From contig JANYAG010000275.1 of the NCBI GenBank assembly GCA_025361465.1, forward strand, positions 1 through 14,441: a stretch of DNA of 14,441 bases, in the 5' to 3' direction. The stretch's first letter is position 1. Each line of letters begins with the position of its first letter. Below the pieces are notes generated by a model. The model was not told where the DNA came from, did not search any database, and worked only from the letters and a program-made list of their open reading frames with translations. Positions 7,644-13,799 of the stretch are shown here, in pieces. Source of the DNA: Gemmatimonadota bacterium. GTDB lineage: Bacteria; Gemmatimonadota; Gemmatimonadetes; Gemmatimonadales; GWC2-71-9. Made by a program: the position numbers and the translations under genes.

Positions 7644-8900
7644 CTAGACATAGCCGGCAGCCCGCTCTTCCGAAGCGGCCCGGAGCGCCAGTCCCAGGGA
7701 CAGAGACATCGCCAAGAGGAAGGAGCCGCCGTAGGAGAAGAACGGCAGCGGAATGCCGGTGATCGGCAGGATCGAGATGGCCATGCCGACGTTTTCGAAG
7801 ATGTGGGTGAACAAGAGCCCGGCGATCCCGAATACCACCATCGACGCGAAGGGGTCACTCGATCGGCGGGCAATCCGCACCAGAGTCACCAGGAGCGCCA
7901 GAAAGAGGCCCAGCGCGACGGCTACCCCGATGAACCCCAGTTCCTCACCGACGGTCGCGAAAATGAAGTCCGTACTCCACTCCGGGATGAAGCCGGTCCG
8001 CTTGAGCGGCCCGAGGGTGAATCCATTGCCGAACCATCCCCCCGACCCGATCGCGACCTTCGACTGGATCGCCTGGTAGGCTGTCCTGGTCGGATCGCCC
8101 TGGGGATTGAGAAAGGAGAGGATCCGCGCCCGCTGGTAAATGTCCAACTTCGCCCACACCACGAAGGCCAGCACTCCCATCGCGGAGTTCACCAGGTACA
8201 CGGTGATCGCCTCGACAATGAATGGGCGCCAGACCAGCAACAGCACGAAGAGCGTGATCATCCACACGCTCCACAGCGCGGTGCTCCACGCCAGCAACAA
8301 GGAGACGATCGGGGAGGCGAGAAGCACGAGCAACGGGACGGACACACCGGCCCAGTACATCACGGCAAAGAGCGTCCCGGCGAACACCATCGCACTGCCG
8401 AGATCTGGCTGCTTCAAGACCAGGAGGGCCGGTATCAAGGCGATCATGATCGGCGCGATCAGGCCGCGAAGTGTCGTCGGGGGGGCACGGCGCGAGGAAA
8501 ACCAGAGGGCGAGCATGAGGATGGTGGCAATCTTGGCGAGCTCGACGGGTTGGCCGATCCGCATCGATCCGATCGCGAGCCAGCTCTTGCTGCTCTTCGC
8601 ATCACCGGCCCCCGTCCCGATGACCAGGGTCGCCATGAGCAGCAGGAGACCGATGGCATAGAGCCAGGGAGTGGCCCACTCCAGCATCCGGAACGAGGTG
8701 CGATAGGTCAACGCCGCCGCCACCAACCCGATTGCCAGCCAGATGCCCTGGGCAGCCCACTTCCAGTGAATATCCCGGAGCGAGAACTGTCGGGCGGCGC
8801 CCGTGAGGTCGGTTTGGCCGGCGGAGTAGAGCATCAACAGCCCATAGAGGGACAACAGCCCCACCACCAGGAGGAGCTGCCGACTCAGGCCGCGATTCAC
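7644..8900 (-). CDS. rodA: RodA, SEDS-family peptidoglycan glycosyltransferase
   Basis: Inner-membrane glycan polymerase of the elongasome; uses lipid II and works as a pair with PBP2. It has 418 residues, somewhat longer than the roughly 370 of E. coli RodA, with about ten hydrophobic segments beginning at 8-26. SEDS signatures are KSWLAIGSMRIGQPVELAK (105-123), LKQPDLGSAMVF (162-173), the extracellular loop NPQGDPTRTAYQAIQSKVA (265-283), EWSTDFIFATVGEELG (307-322), the FENVGM segment (368-373) and GIPLPFFSYGGS (382-393). Asp269 in the loop is the likely essential SEDS aspartate; this is by alignment from memory. The usual DPLGAGY is DPTRTAY here. The GTG start overlaps the mrdA stop as GTGA (8897-8900), so synthesis is probably coupled to its partner transpeptidase. 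Homologous FtsW is less likely given the mre/PBP2 context. Confidence 0.95.
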   Translation of the reverse strand: MNRGLSRQLLLVVGLLSLYGLLMLYSAGQTDLTGAARQFSLRDIHWKWAAQGIWLAIGLVAAALTYRTSFRMLEWATPWLYAIGLLLLMATLVIGTGAGDAKSSKSWLAIGSMRIGQPVELAKIATILMLALWFSSRRAPPTTLRGLIAPIMIALIPALLVLKQPDLGSAMVFAGTLFAVMYWAGVSVPLLVLLASPIVSLLLAWSTALWSVWMITLFVLLLVWRPFIVEAITVYLVNSAMGVLAFVVWAKLDIYQRARILSFLNPQGDPTRTAYQAIQSKVAIGSGGWFGNGFTLGPLKRTGFIPEWSTDFIFATVGEELGFIGVAVALGLFLALLVTLVRIARRSSDPFASMVVFGIAGLLFTHIFENVGMAISILPITGIPLPFFSYGGSFLLAMSLSLGLALRAASEERAAGYV

Positions 8901-10762
8901 GGCTGCCCCCCGGCCTTCCGCGGAGCACCCGAGGTGGAGTCCGGCGGGGGGGGACTCAGGTCCTCGGTGGAATCATGGGACTCGATCTTGAGGTTCTTGC
9001 CGGTCAGGTACTTCGCGATCGCGCGAAACGCGTACTTGGCCACCAGACCGCCGTGGATTCCCTCTTCGACCTGAATGCCGACGACGATCTTCGGGTCACT
9101 TGCTGGGGCGAACGACATGAACCAGGCGATGTCCTTCTGCCCGGCCACCTGTCCCGAGCCGGTCTTTCCTGCCATCTCGAGTCCACGCACGCCGGTTTCG
9201 CTCGCGAGGCCGGCGGTCGCCGTGCCGCTCGAGACGACGGCCAGCATCGCCTGCCGGAGGCCCAGACGCTGCTCGGCGGTAAGATGCAGATCATGCGAGG
9301 GACCCTGCACCCGCCCGGGAATGATGTAGGGTGTCCGCTTGATCCCGTCGCCGGAGAGCGCGGCATAGAACGACACCATGTTGATCAGCGTCTGAGCGTT
9401 CGCGCCCTGCCCGATGGAGAGGTTGAGCACCTCTCCCCCGCCCCAGGTGCTGACGCCGCGCTTGTTGACATAACTCTTGACGCTCGCCGGGAAGAGCGGT
9501 GTTACCTCATTCGGGAGGTCAATTCCGCTTCGCGAGCCGAATCCCATCGCGTTGAGTTCATTGATAAGCGTGTCGGCGCCGATCAACATTCCCAACTGGT
9601 AGAAATAGACGTCACATGAACTCGAGATCGCTTGCGCCAATGTCAGGCTGCCGTGCCCGTCCTTCTTCCAGCACTTCCAGGAACGGTTGCCGAGGGAGAA
9701 TGAGCCGCGGCACCCCTCGCGCATCCTCGTATCCATGGTGACCAAGCCACGCTTGAGCGCCACGGCCGCGATCGCCAGCTTGAACGGAGACGCCGGCGGG
9801 TAATAGCCCTGAATCACCCGGTTGTACATGGGCTTGTCGGGATCGAGGGCCAGGCTGCGATACATCGCCGGATCAACGCGCCCGATGAACGCGTTGGGAT
9901 CGAAATTGGGGTGGGAGTAGTAGGCGAGGATTTCGCCTTTCGGCGTCATCGCCACCATGGCCCCACGCTTGTTCGCGAGATCCGGATCCGCGCGCCACAT
10001 CGAATCGATGAACCGCTGGAGCGGCAGGTCGATCGTCGTGACCATGCTGCGCCCTGCGACCGGCGTGATCGCCCCACCGCCGGACTGCTCGCGCACCATG
10101 CGGCCCTTTGCTGTCACTTCGACATAGCGCAGGCCGTTCTGACCACGCAGGATCGAGTCGTACTCGACTTCGAGCCCCATCTTCCCGACGATGTCGCCCG
10201 GCTTGGCGTCCGTGAATTTCCTGGCATCGAGTTCGCCTTGACTCACCTGGCCAACATATCCCACCAGGTGCGCCACGGCCGTGCTGTCGGGATACCGTCG
10301 CCGAGGTTCTGCCTGGATCAGAAGGCCGGGCAGCGCCGCGCGATGCTCCTCCAGTCTCGCCACCACGCGGGTCTCCCCGGAGGCGAACACCAGGGCGGGC
10401 TCGTACCTGGCGGCCTTCCACCGGCGCATCACCGGTTCGATGTCGATGGAATCCTCCGGCAACAGGGCGGCCAGTCTCGTCAGCACCGTGCGCAAGGTCA
10501 GGGAGTCGAACGCAAGCACCTTGACCGAATAACCGGGGATGTTGACCGCGATGGTCTGGTTGTTTCGATCGAGAATGGTCCCGCGCGGCGCCTCCAGTGA
10601 GATCCCGCGAAGGTGATTGGAATTGGACGCCAGCCGGAATTGCTCGTGGTTGACGATCTGCGCCCGGAAGAACGCGCCAGCGAGGACGACAAAGGCCAGC
10701 ACCAACACCCCGGTGGCCTGCCCCGCGCGCCGCTCGAGCTCATACGAAGAAAACGCGCTCAC
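8897..10762 (-). CDS. mrdA: Penicillin-binding protein 2, elongasome DD-transpeptidase
   Basis: Class B PBP that cross-links side-wall peptidoglycan; single N-terminal membrane anchor (about 16-34) with the rest periplasmic. It has 621 residues, near the E. coli length of 633. The dimerisation/pedestal region starts at RGTILDRN (60-67) and includes GKMGLEVEYDSILRG (193-207). The transpeptidase has SPFK (catalytic Ser325, Lys328) in YPPASPFKL, the second motif Ser382-Cys383-Asp384 in SSSCDVYFYQLG, and KTG (533-535). Cys351, Cys364, His370 and Cys383 fall where E. coli PBP2 is reported to bind zinc through Asp, Asp, His and Cys, so a Cys3His site is plausible. The C-terminal tail from about 591 is Pro/Ser-rich and probably disordered. 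The GTG start overlaps the mreD stop and the TGA stop overlaps the rodA start. Confidence 0.96.
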   Translation of the reverse strand: MSAFSSYELERRAGQATGVLVLAFVVLAGAFFRAQIVNHEQFRLASNSNHLRGISLEAPRGTILDRNNQTIAVNIPGYSVKVLAFDSLTLRTVLTRLAALLPEDSIDIEPVMRRWKAARYEPALVFASGETRVVARLEEHRAALPGLLIQAEPRRRYPDSTAVAHLVGYVGQVSQGELDARKFTDAKPGDIVGKMGLEVEYDSILRGQNGLRYVEVTAKGRMVREQSGGGAITPVAGRSMVTTIDLPLQRFIDSMWRADPDLANKRGAMVAMTPKGEILAYYSHPNFDPNAFIGRVDPAMYRSLALDPDKPMYNRVIQGYYPPASPFKLAIAAVALKRGLVTMDTRMREGCRGSFSLGNRSWKCWKKDGHGSLTLAQAISSSCDVYFYQLGMLIGADTLINELNAMGFGSRSGIDLPNEVTPLFPASVKSYVNKRGVSTWGGGEVLNLSIGQGANAQTLINMVSFYAALSGDGIKRTPYIIPGRVQGPSHDLHLTAEQRLGLRQAMLAVVSSGTATAGLASETGVRGLEMAGKTGSGQVAGQKDIAWFMSFAPASDPKIVVGIQVEEGIHGGLVAKYAFRAIAKYLTGKNLKIESHDSTEDLSPPPPDSTSGAPRKAGGQP

Positions 10763-11298
10763 CGCTCAATCCGGATGGCGAGCCACTCCCTGAACAGCAA
10801 CACGATGACCACGCCCACCGCCGCCGTGGTCACGCCCTGCAGGGGTGCCCACCAGATCGCCTCGATCCAGAGCCCGCGCAGGGAAGTGCCGCTGAGAATC
10901 TGCACCATCACGTCGCGCACCCAGGTCCCCACGAAGAACAGCGCGACGTTGACGATCAGGTTGTCGGCAAAGAAGATCCCGCGACCCCAGGCGGCCCCCC
11001 ACCCCACCAGTACGTGGGCCAGGATCCCCGCCCCGAACCGCGCGGGGGAAAGCACGTCGACGAGGAGGCCAATGAAGAACCCGGTGACCGCCGCCGAACC
11101 CGGCCGCTGCCGGATGGCGAGGAGCAACAGGGCCAGGACCAGAAAGTCCGGCATGCCCCGCCAGTCGGTAAGCGAGGGCCGCAGGTAGAACTCGAGCAGC
11201 AGCAGGATGACGAGCACCACCGCAACACGAACCCCCTCGCCGCGTTCACTGGCGCTGCGGATCCGCCGCCGCCGGTCGACAAACCGGGGGCCGGTCAC
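10759..11298 (-). CDS. mreD: MreD, elongasome membrane protein
   Basis: Small inner-membrane protein of the elongasome, partner of MreC, needed for rod shape. With the GTG at 11298 it has 179 residues, mostly hydrophobic, with about five or six membrane segments starting near 25-40. Family-like sequence is PDFLVLALLLLAI (50-62) followed by GFFIGLLVDVLSPARFGAG (73-91). The first 24 residues are very basic (RFVDRRRRIR), so the N-terminus is likely cytoplasmic. The frame is open upstream to 11421 inside mreC. GTG 11298 was chosen because it forms a GTGA overlap with the mreC stop, as at the next two junctions. A later GTG at 11223, preceded by a GAGGGGG stretch, would give a 154-residue protein starting at the first membrane segment and cannot be excluded. 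Confidence 0.9.
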   Translation of the reverse strand: MTGPRFVDRRRRIRSASERGEGVRVAVVLVILLLLEFYLRPSLTDWRGMPDFLVLALLLLAIRQRPGSAAVTGFFIGLLVDVLSPARFGAGILAHVLVGWGAAWGRGIFFADNLIVNVALFFVGTWVRDVMVQILSGTSLRGLWIEAIWWAPLQGVTTAAVGVVIVLLFREWLAIRIER

Positions 11299-12149
11299 TG
11301 CACCGAATCCCGTTTGGTCGGAATCGGGAGGAACGCCGAATCGTGAGGCGCCGTGAGCACCATGACCGAGGTCGCGTCGCCGGGATTCGCGAATGGCGCG
11401 ACCCGATAGACGCGCTCCCACCCCTGCGTCTCCTTGCCGATGCCGACGATCCGGCCGACGGGAATTCCGCGCGGGTAGACGGTGCCGATGCCGGACGTGT
11501 AGACGATGGTGCCCAATCGCAGGGAATCGTGCAGTGGCACCCCGCTCAGCTCCAGCACCGAATGGGTCGCGAACCCCGCCGATGAGGGGGCCAGGATCAA
11601 TGTCCCCAGGATGCTGCCGTCGGCGGTCACCGCCGAGGCCCGAAAGTCCGGATGGAGCCAGGTGAGCACGCTGCTTGAGTGGGCTTCGACACTCCAGATC
11701 GACCCCAGCAAACCGTCCCCGCTGACCACCGGGTCAAATTCGGACACACCGTCCTCCCGGCCGATGTCGATCAGCAGCATCCGGTTATCGGTCCCGATCG
11801 GGCGATGCAGCACGTTGGCCGCGCGATGCGGCCGGGCCAGGCGGCCCCGGAGCGCCAGCAGCGCGCGGAGATTGTCGTTCTCGCGACGAGTGGCCGCCCC
11901 ATCCATGACCACCAGCGCGAGCGAATCGCGTGTGCGTTCGATGCCCCCCAGCCGGAAACGCGAGGTGCGATCTTCGGCGGCGCGCGACTGCAGCATGACG
12001 ATGGGACGGAGGATGGTGTGACGGAGCCCCGAGCTGAACGCACTCGTCCAGGCGCGCGGGAACATCAGGGCGAGGAGCGCGAGCGCGAGGCAGCCGGCGA
12101 ACAACAACAGGTCGCCGCGGGCCGCCTCCCTCCCCGACGACGCCCGCAT
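11295..12149 (-). CDS. mreC: MreC, rod-shape-determining periplasmic scaffold
   Basis: Elongasome protein linking cytoplasmic MreB to PBP2 and RodA. It has 284 residues, as usual. One N-terminal membrane segment (about 13-30) is followed by a charged helix likely to form the coiled coil (about 70-105, including RRENDNLRALLALRGRL at 88-104) and then the double beta-barrel MreC domain. Conserved elements are LLIDIGREDGV (125-135), VVSGDGLLG (141-149), and VYPRGIPVGRIVGIGKE (224-240). ATG 12149 lies 2 nt after the mreB stop; GGTGA (12157-12161), inside the end of mreB, sits 7 nt upstream and is a reasonable ribosome site. The stop overlaps the mreD start. Confidence 0.95.
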   Translation of the reverse strand: MRASSGREAARGDLLLFAGCLALALLALMFPRAWTSAFSSGLRHTILRPIVMLQSRAAEDRTSRFRLGGIERTRDSLALVVMDGAATRRENDNLRALLALRGRLARPHRAANVLHRPIGTDNRMLLIDIGREDGVSEFDPVVSGDGLLGSIWSVEAHSSSVLTWLHPDFRASAVTADGSILGTLILAPSSAGFATHSVLELSGVPLHDSLRLGTIVYTSGIGTVYPRGIPVGRIVGIGKETQGWERVYRVAPFANPGDATSVMVLTAPHDSAFLPIPTKRDSVQ

Positions 12150-12151
12150 CG

Positions 12152-13183
12152 TCAGGTCACCAGGACGCTGCGGTACTTCTCGAAGTCGTCAAGAATCCGC
12201 CCCGTCCCGCGCACCACGCACGTCAGCGGATCCTCATCGACGTGGATGGGAAGGCCGGTTTCCTGCGAGAGCAGCAGATCGAGGCCGCGAATCAGCGCCC
12301 CACCGCCAGTCATCACTATCCCGCGGTCGACAATGTCGGAGGCCAGCTCCGGCGGGGTGATTTCCAGGGCACGGCGCACCGCGTCCACCACCTGGGCAAT
12401 CGGCTCCTGGATCGCCTCCCGGATCTCGGCGGAATGAATGCGGACGGTCTTCGGGATGCCCGAGACCAGGTCGCGACCCTTCACTTCCATCTCCCGCTCT
12501 TCCCCCGAAGGGTAGGCCGAACCGACCTTGATCTTGATCATTTCGGCAGTGGGTTCGCCGATCAGGAGATTGTAGTTCTTTCGCATGAACAGCACGATCG
12601 CCTGATCAAGCTCATCCCCACCGATCCGGATGGACGTGTCGGATACGATGCCGGATAAGGCGATGACCGCGATCTCCGTGGTGCCGCCGCCGATGTCGAT
12701 CACCATGTTGCCGGTCGGCGTCTCGATCGGGAGACCCACTCCGATCGCGGCAGCCATCGGCTCCGCCACCATCCACACCTGCTTGGCACCGGCTGTTTCG
12801 GCCGAATCGCGCACGGCGCGGCGTTCGACTTCGGTGATGCCCGAGGGAACCGCAACGATCACCTTCGGCTTCACCCGGAAAAAATGCTTGTCGATGATCG
12901 TCTTGAGGAAATACCGCAGCATCTTCTCGGTGACATCGAAGTCGGCGATGACGCCATCCTTCAGCGGACGAACCGCCATGATGCCGTCCGGAGTGCGCCC
13001 GAGCATCCGCTTCGCTTCGAGGCCGATTCCCTTGATCCGTCCGGTGGCCTTCTCGATGGCGACCACCGAGGGTTCGTTCAACACAATGCCTTCACCCTTC
13101 ACATAGACCAGGGTATTGGCAGTGCCAAGATCGACCGCGATTTCATTTGCGGGAAAAAAGGAGCCGAAGTTCGGGAGTTTCAC
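12152..13183 (-). CDS. mreB: MreB, actin-like rod-shape cytoskeletal protein
   Basis: ATP-dependent actin homologue forming membrane-bound filaments that guide the cell-wall elongation machinery. From GTG 13183 it has 343 residues, the normal MreB length. Actin-fold motifs are all present: phosphate 1 DLGTANT (18-24), the segment EPMAAAIGVGLPI (141-153), phosphate 2 DIGGGTTE (163-170), PTAEMIKIKVGSAY (211-224) and adenosine TGGGALIRGLD (292-302). The short N-terminus with Phe6, Phe9 and Phe10 could help membrane binding. The frame is open upstream to 13255, but that extension is Cys/Arg-rich, unlike MreB, and would run over the candidate promoter. No good Shine-Dalgarno is visible. It is the first gene of the mreBCD-mrdA-rodA operon. 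Confidence 0.97.
   Translation of the reverse strand: MKLPNFGSFFPANEIAVDLGTANTLVYVKGEGIVLNEPSVVAIEKATGRIKGIGLEAKRMLGRTPDGIMAVRPLKDGVIADFDVTEKMLRYFLKTIIDKHFFRVKPKVIVAVPSGITEVERRAVRDSAETAGAKQVWMVAEPMAAAIGVGLPIETPTGNMVIDIGGGTTEIAVIALSGIVSDTSIRIGGDELDQAIVLFMRKNYNLLIGEPTAEMIKIKVGSAYPSGEEREMEVKGRDLVSGIPKTVRIHSAEIREAIQEPIAQVVDAVRRALEITPPELASDIVDRGIVMTGGGALIRGLDLLLSQETGLPIHVDEDPLTCVVRGTGRILDDFEKYRSVLVT
12157..12161 (-). promoter_or_regulatory. Likely ribosome binding site of mreC
   Basis: GGTGA on the minus strand inside the last codons of mreB, 7 nt before ATG 12149. It complements the 3' end of 16S rRNA (UCACC) and supports this start. Confidence 0.5.
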
Positions 13184-13214
13184 GATGCGAGCCGCCGGAG
13201 AGTCGTTGCGGCCA

Positions 13215-13243
13215 AGTTTAAGGGTACGCTTCGGGCACGGCAA
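13215..13243 (-). promoter_or_regulatory. Candidate sigma70-like promoter of the mreB operon
   Basis: On the minus strand TTGCCG (13238-13243) and TAAACT (13215-13220) are separated by exactly 17 nt; each matches four of six consensus bases. It lies between the dut terminator and the mreB GTG, with a predicted start site about 25 nt before the gene. An overlapping alternative is TTGCGC with TACCCT at 18-nt spacing, which matches less well. Confidence 0.5.
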
Positions 13244-13304
13244 GGCGCAACGCATTGCGGGATGCGGAGTTGGAGGTCCTCGATTGAAGACGATTGGAGG
13301 CGAT

Positions 13305-13347
13305 AAAAAGTGAGCGCCCGCTCACAAGATCCAATGAGCGGGCGCTC
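13305..13347 (-). terminator. Intrinsic terminator after dut
   Basis: On the minus strand a perfect 13-bp GC-rich stem (arms 13335-13347 and 13312-13324, GAGCGCCCGCTCA and its complement) with a 10-nt loop is followed by CTTTTT (13305-13310). It begins 5 nt after the dut stop. On the plus strand no T-run follows, so it acts in one direction. It separates ald-dut from the mreB operon. Each arm is itself nearly palindromic. Confidence 0.9.
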
Positions 13348-13352
13348 GCGGG

Positions 13353-13799
13353 TTAGGTGCCGGTGCTTCCGAAGCCGCCGGCACCGCGGCTGGACGGTGG
13401 CAGCTGGGCCACCTCCCTGAATTCGACTCGCTCGACCCGCTGAACCAACAGCTGGGCGATTCGGTCACCCCGGTGGACCTCGAACGGTCCCATGCCGTGG
13501 TTGATCAGGATGACCTGGAGCTCGCCACGGTAGTCACTGTCCACCGTGGCGGGCGCGTTGGGGAGGGTCACCCCGTGCTTCAGGGCGAGGCCCGACCGCG
13601 GTCGCATTTGCAGTTCATACCCGTCCGGCACCGCCACTGAGAAGCCGGTTGGCACCAGGGTTCGGCCGCCGGCCGGGATGACCACGTCCACCGCCGCCAC
13701 CACGTCCATGCCGGCCGCACCAGGCGTGGCGCGCGTCGGCAGGGGGAGCCCCTCGCCATGCGGAAGGCGCGTGACGAGGAGCTCGACGGCGGCGGTCAC
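13353..13799 (-). CDS. dut: Deoxyuridine 5'-triphosphate nucleotidohydrolase (dUTPase)
   Basis: Hydrolyses dUTP to dUMP and pyrophosphate, keeping uracil out of DNA and supplying dUMP for thymidylate synthesis; a homotrimer in this family. It has 148 residues, typical of trimeric dUTPases. All five motifs are present: 1 AAGMDV (28-33), 2 PRSGLAL (67-73), 3 NAPATVDSDYRGE (81-93, catalytic Asp87 and Tyr90), 4 GDRIAQLL (111-118) and 5 RGAGGFGSTGT (138-148), the Phe-Gly-Ser-containing lid. The GTG start at 13799 directly abuts the TAG stop of ald with no spacer, so the two are probably co-transcribed and coupled. A strong terminator follows. Confidence 0.97.
   Translation of the reverse strand: MTAAVELLVTRLPHGEGLPLPTRATPGAAGMDVVAAVDVVIPAGGRTLVPTGFSVAVPDGYELQMRPRSGLALKHGVTLPNAPATVDSDYRGELQVILINHGMGPFEVHRGDRIAQLLVQRVERVEFREVAQLPPSSRGAGGFGSTGT

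Noticed and set aside
7620..7651. TTGACA followed by an AT-rich stretch on the plus strand, resembling a promoter
   Set aside because: No good -10 at suitable spacing and no plus-strand gene downstream; it would only produce rodA antisense RNA. Chance is the simplest explanation.
7584..9074. 496-codon open frame on the plus strand
   Set aside because: It is antisense to rodA and the end of mrdA. Its very polar, Gln/Arg/Glu/His-rich translation is what the complement of a GC-rich membrane protein gene gives, and it shows no known domain.
13184..13255. N-terminal extension of mreB
   Set aside because: The 24 extra residues are unlike MreB N-termini and would overlap the candidate promoter.
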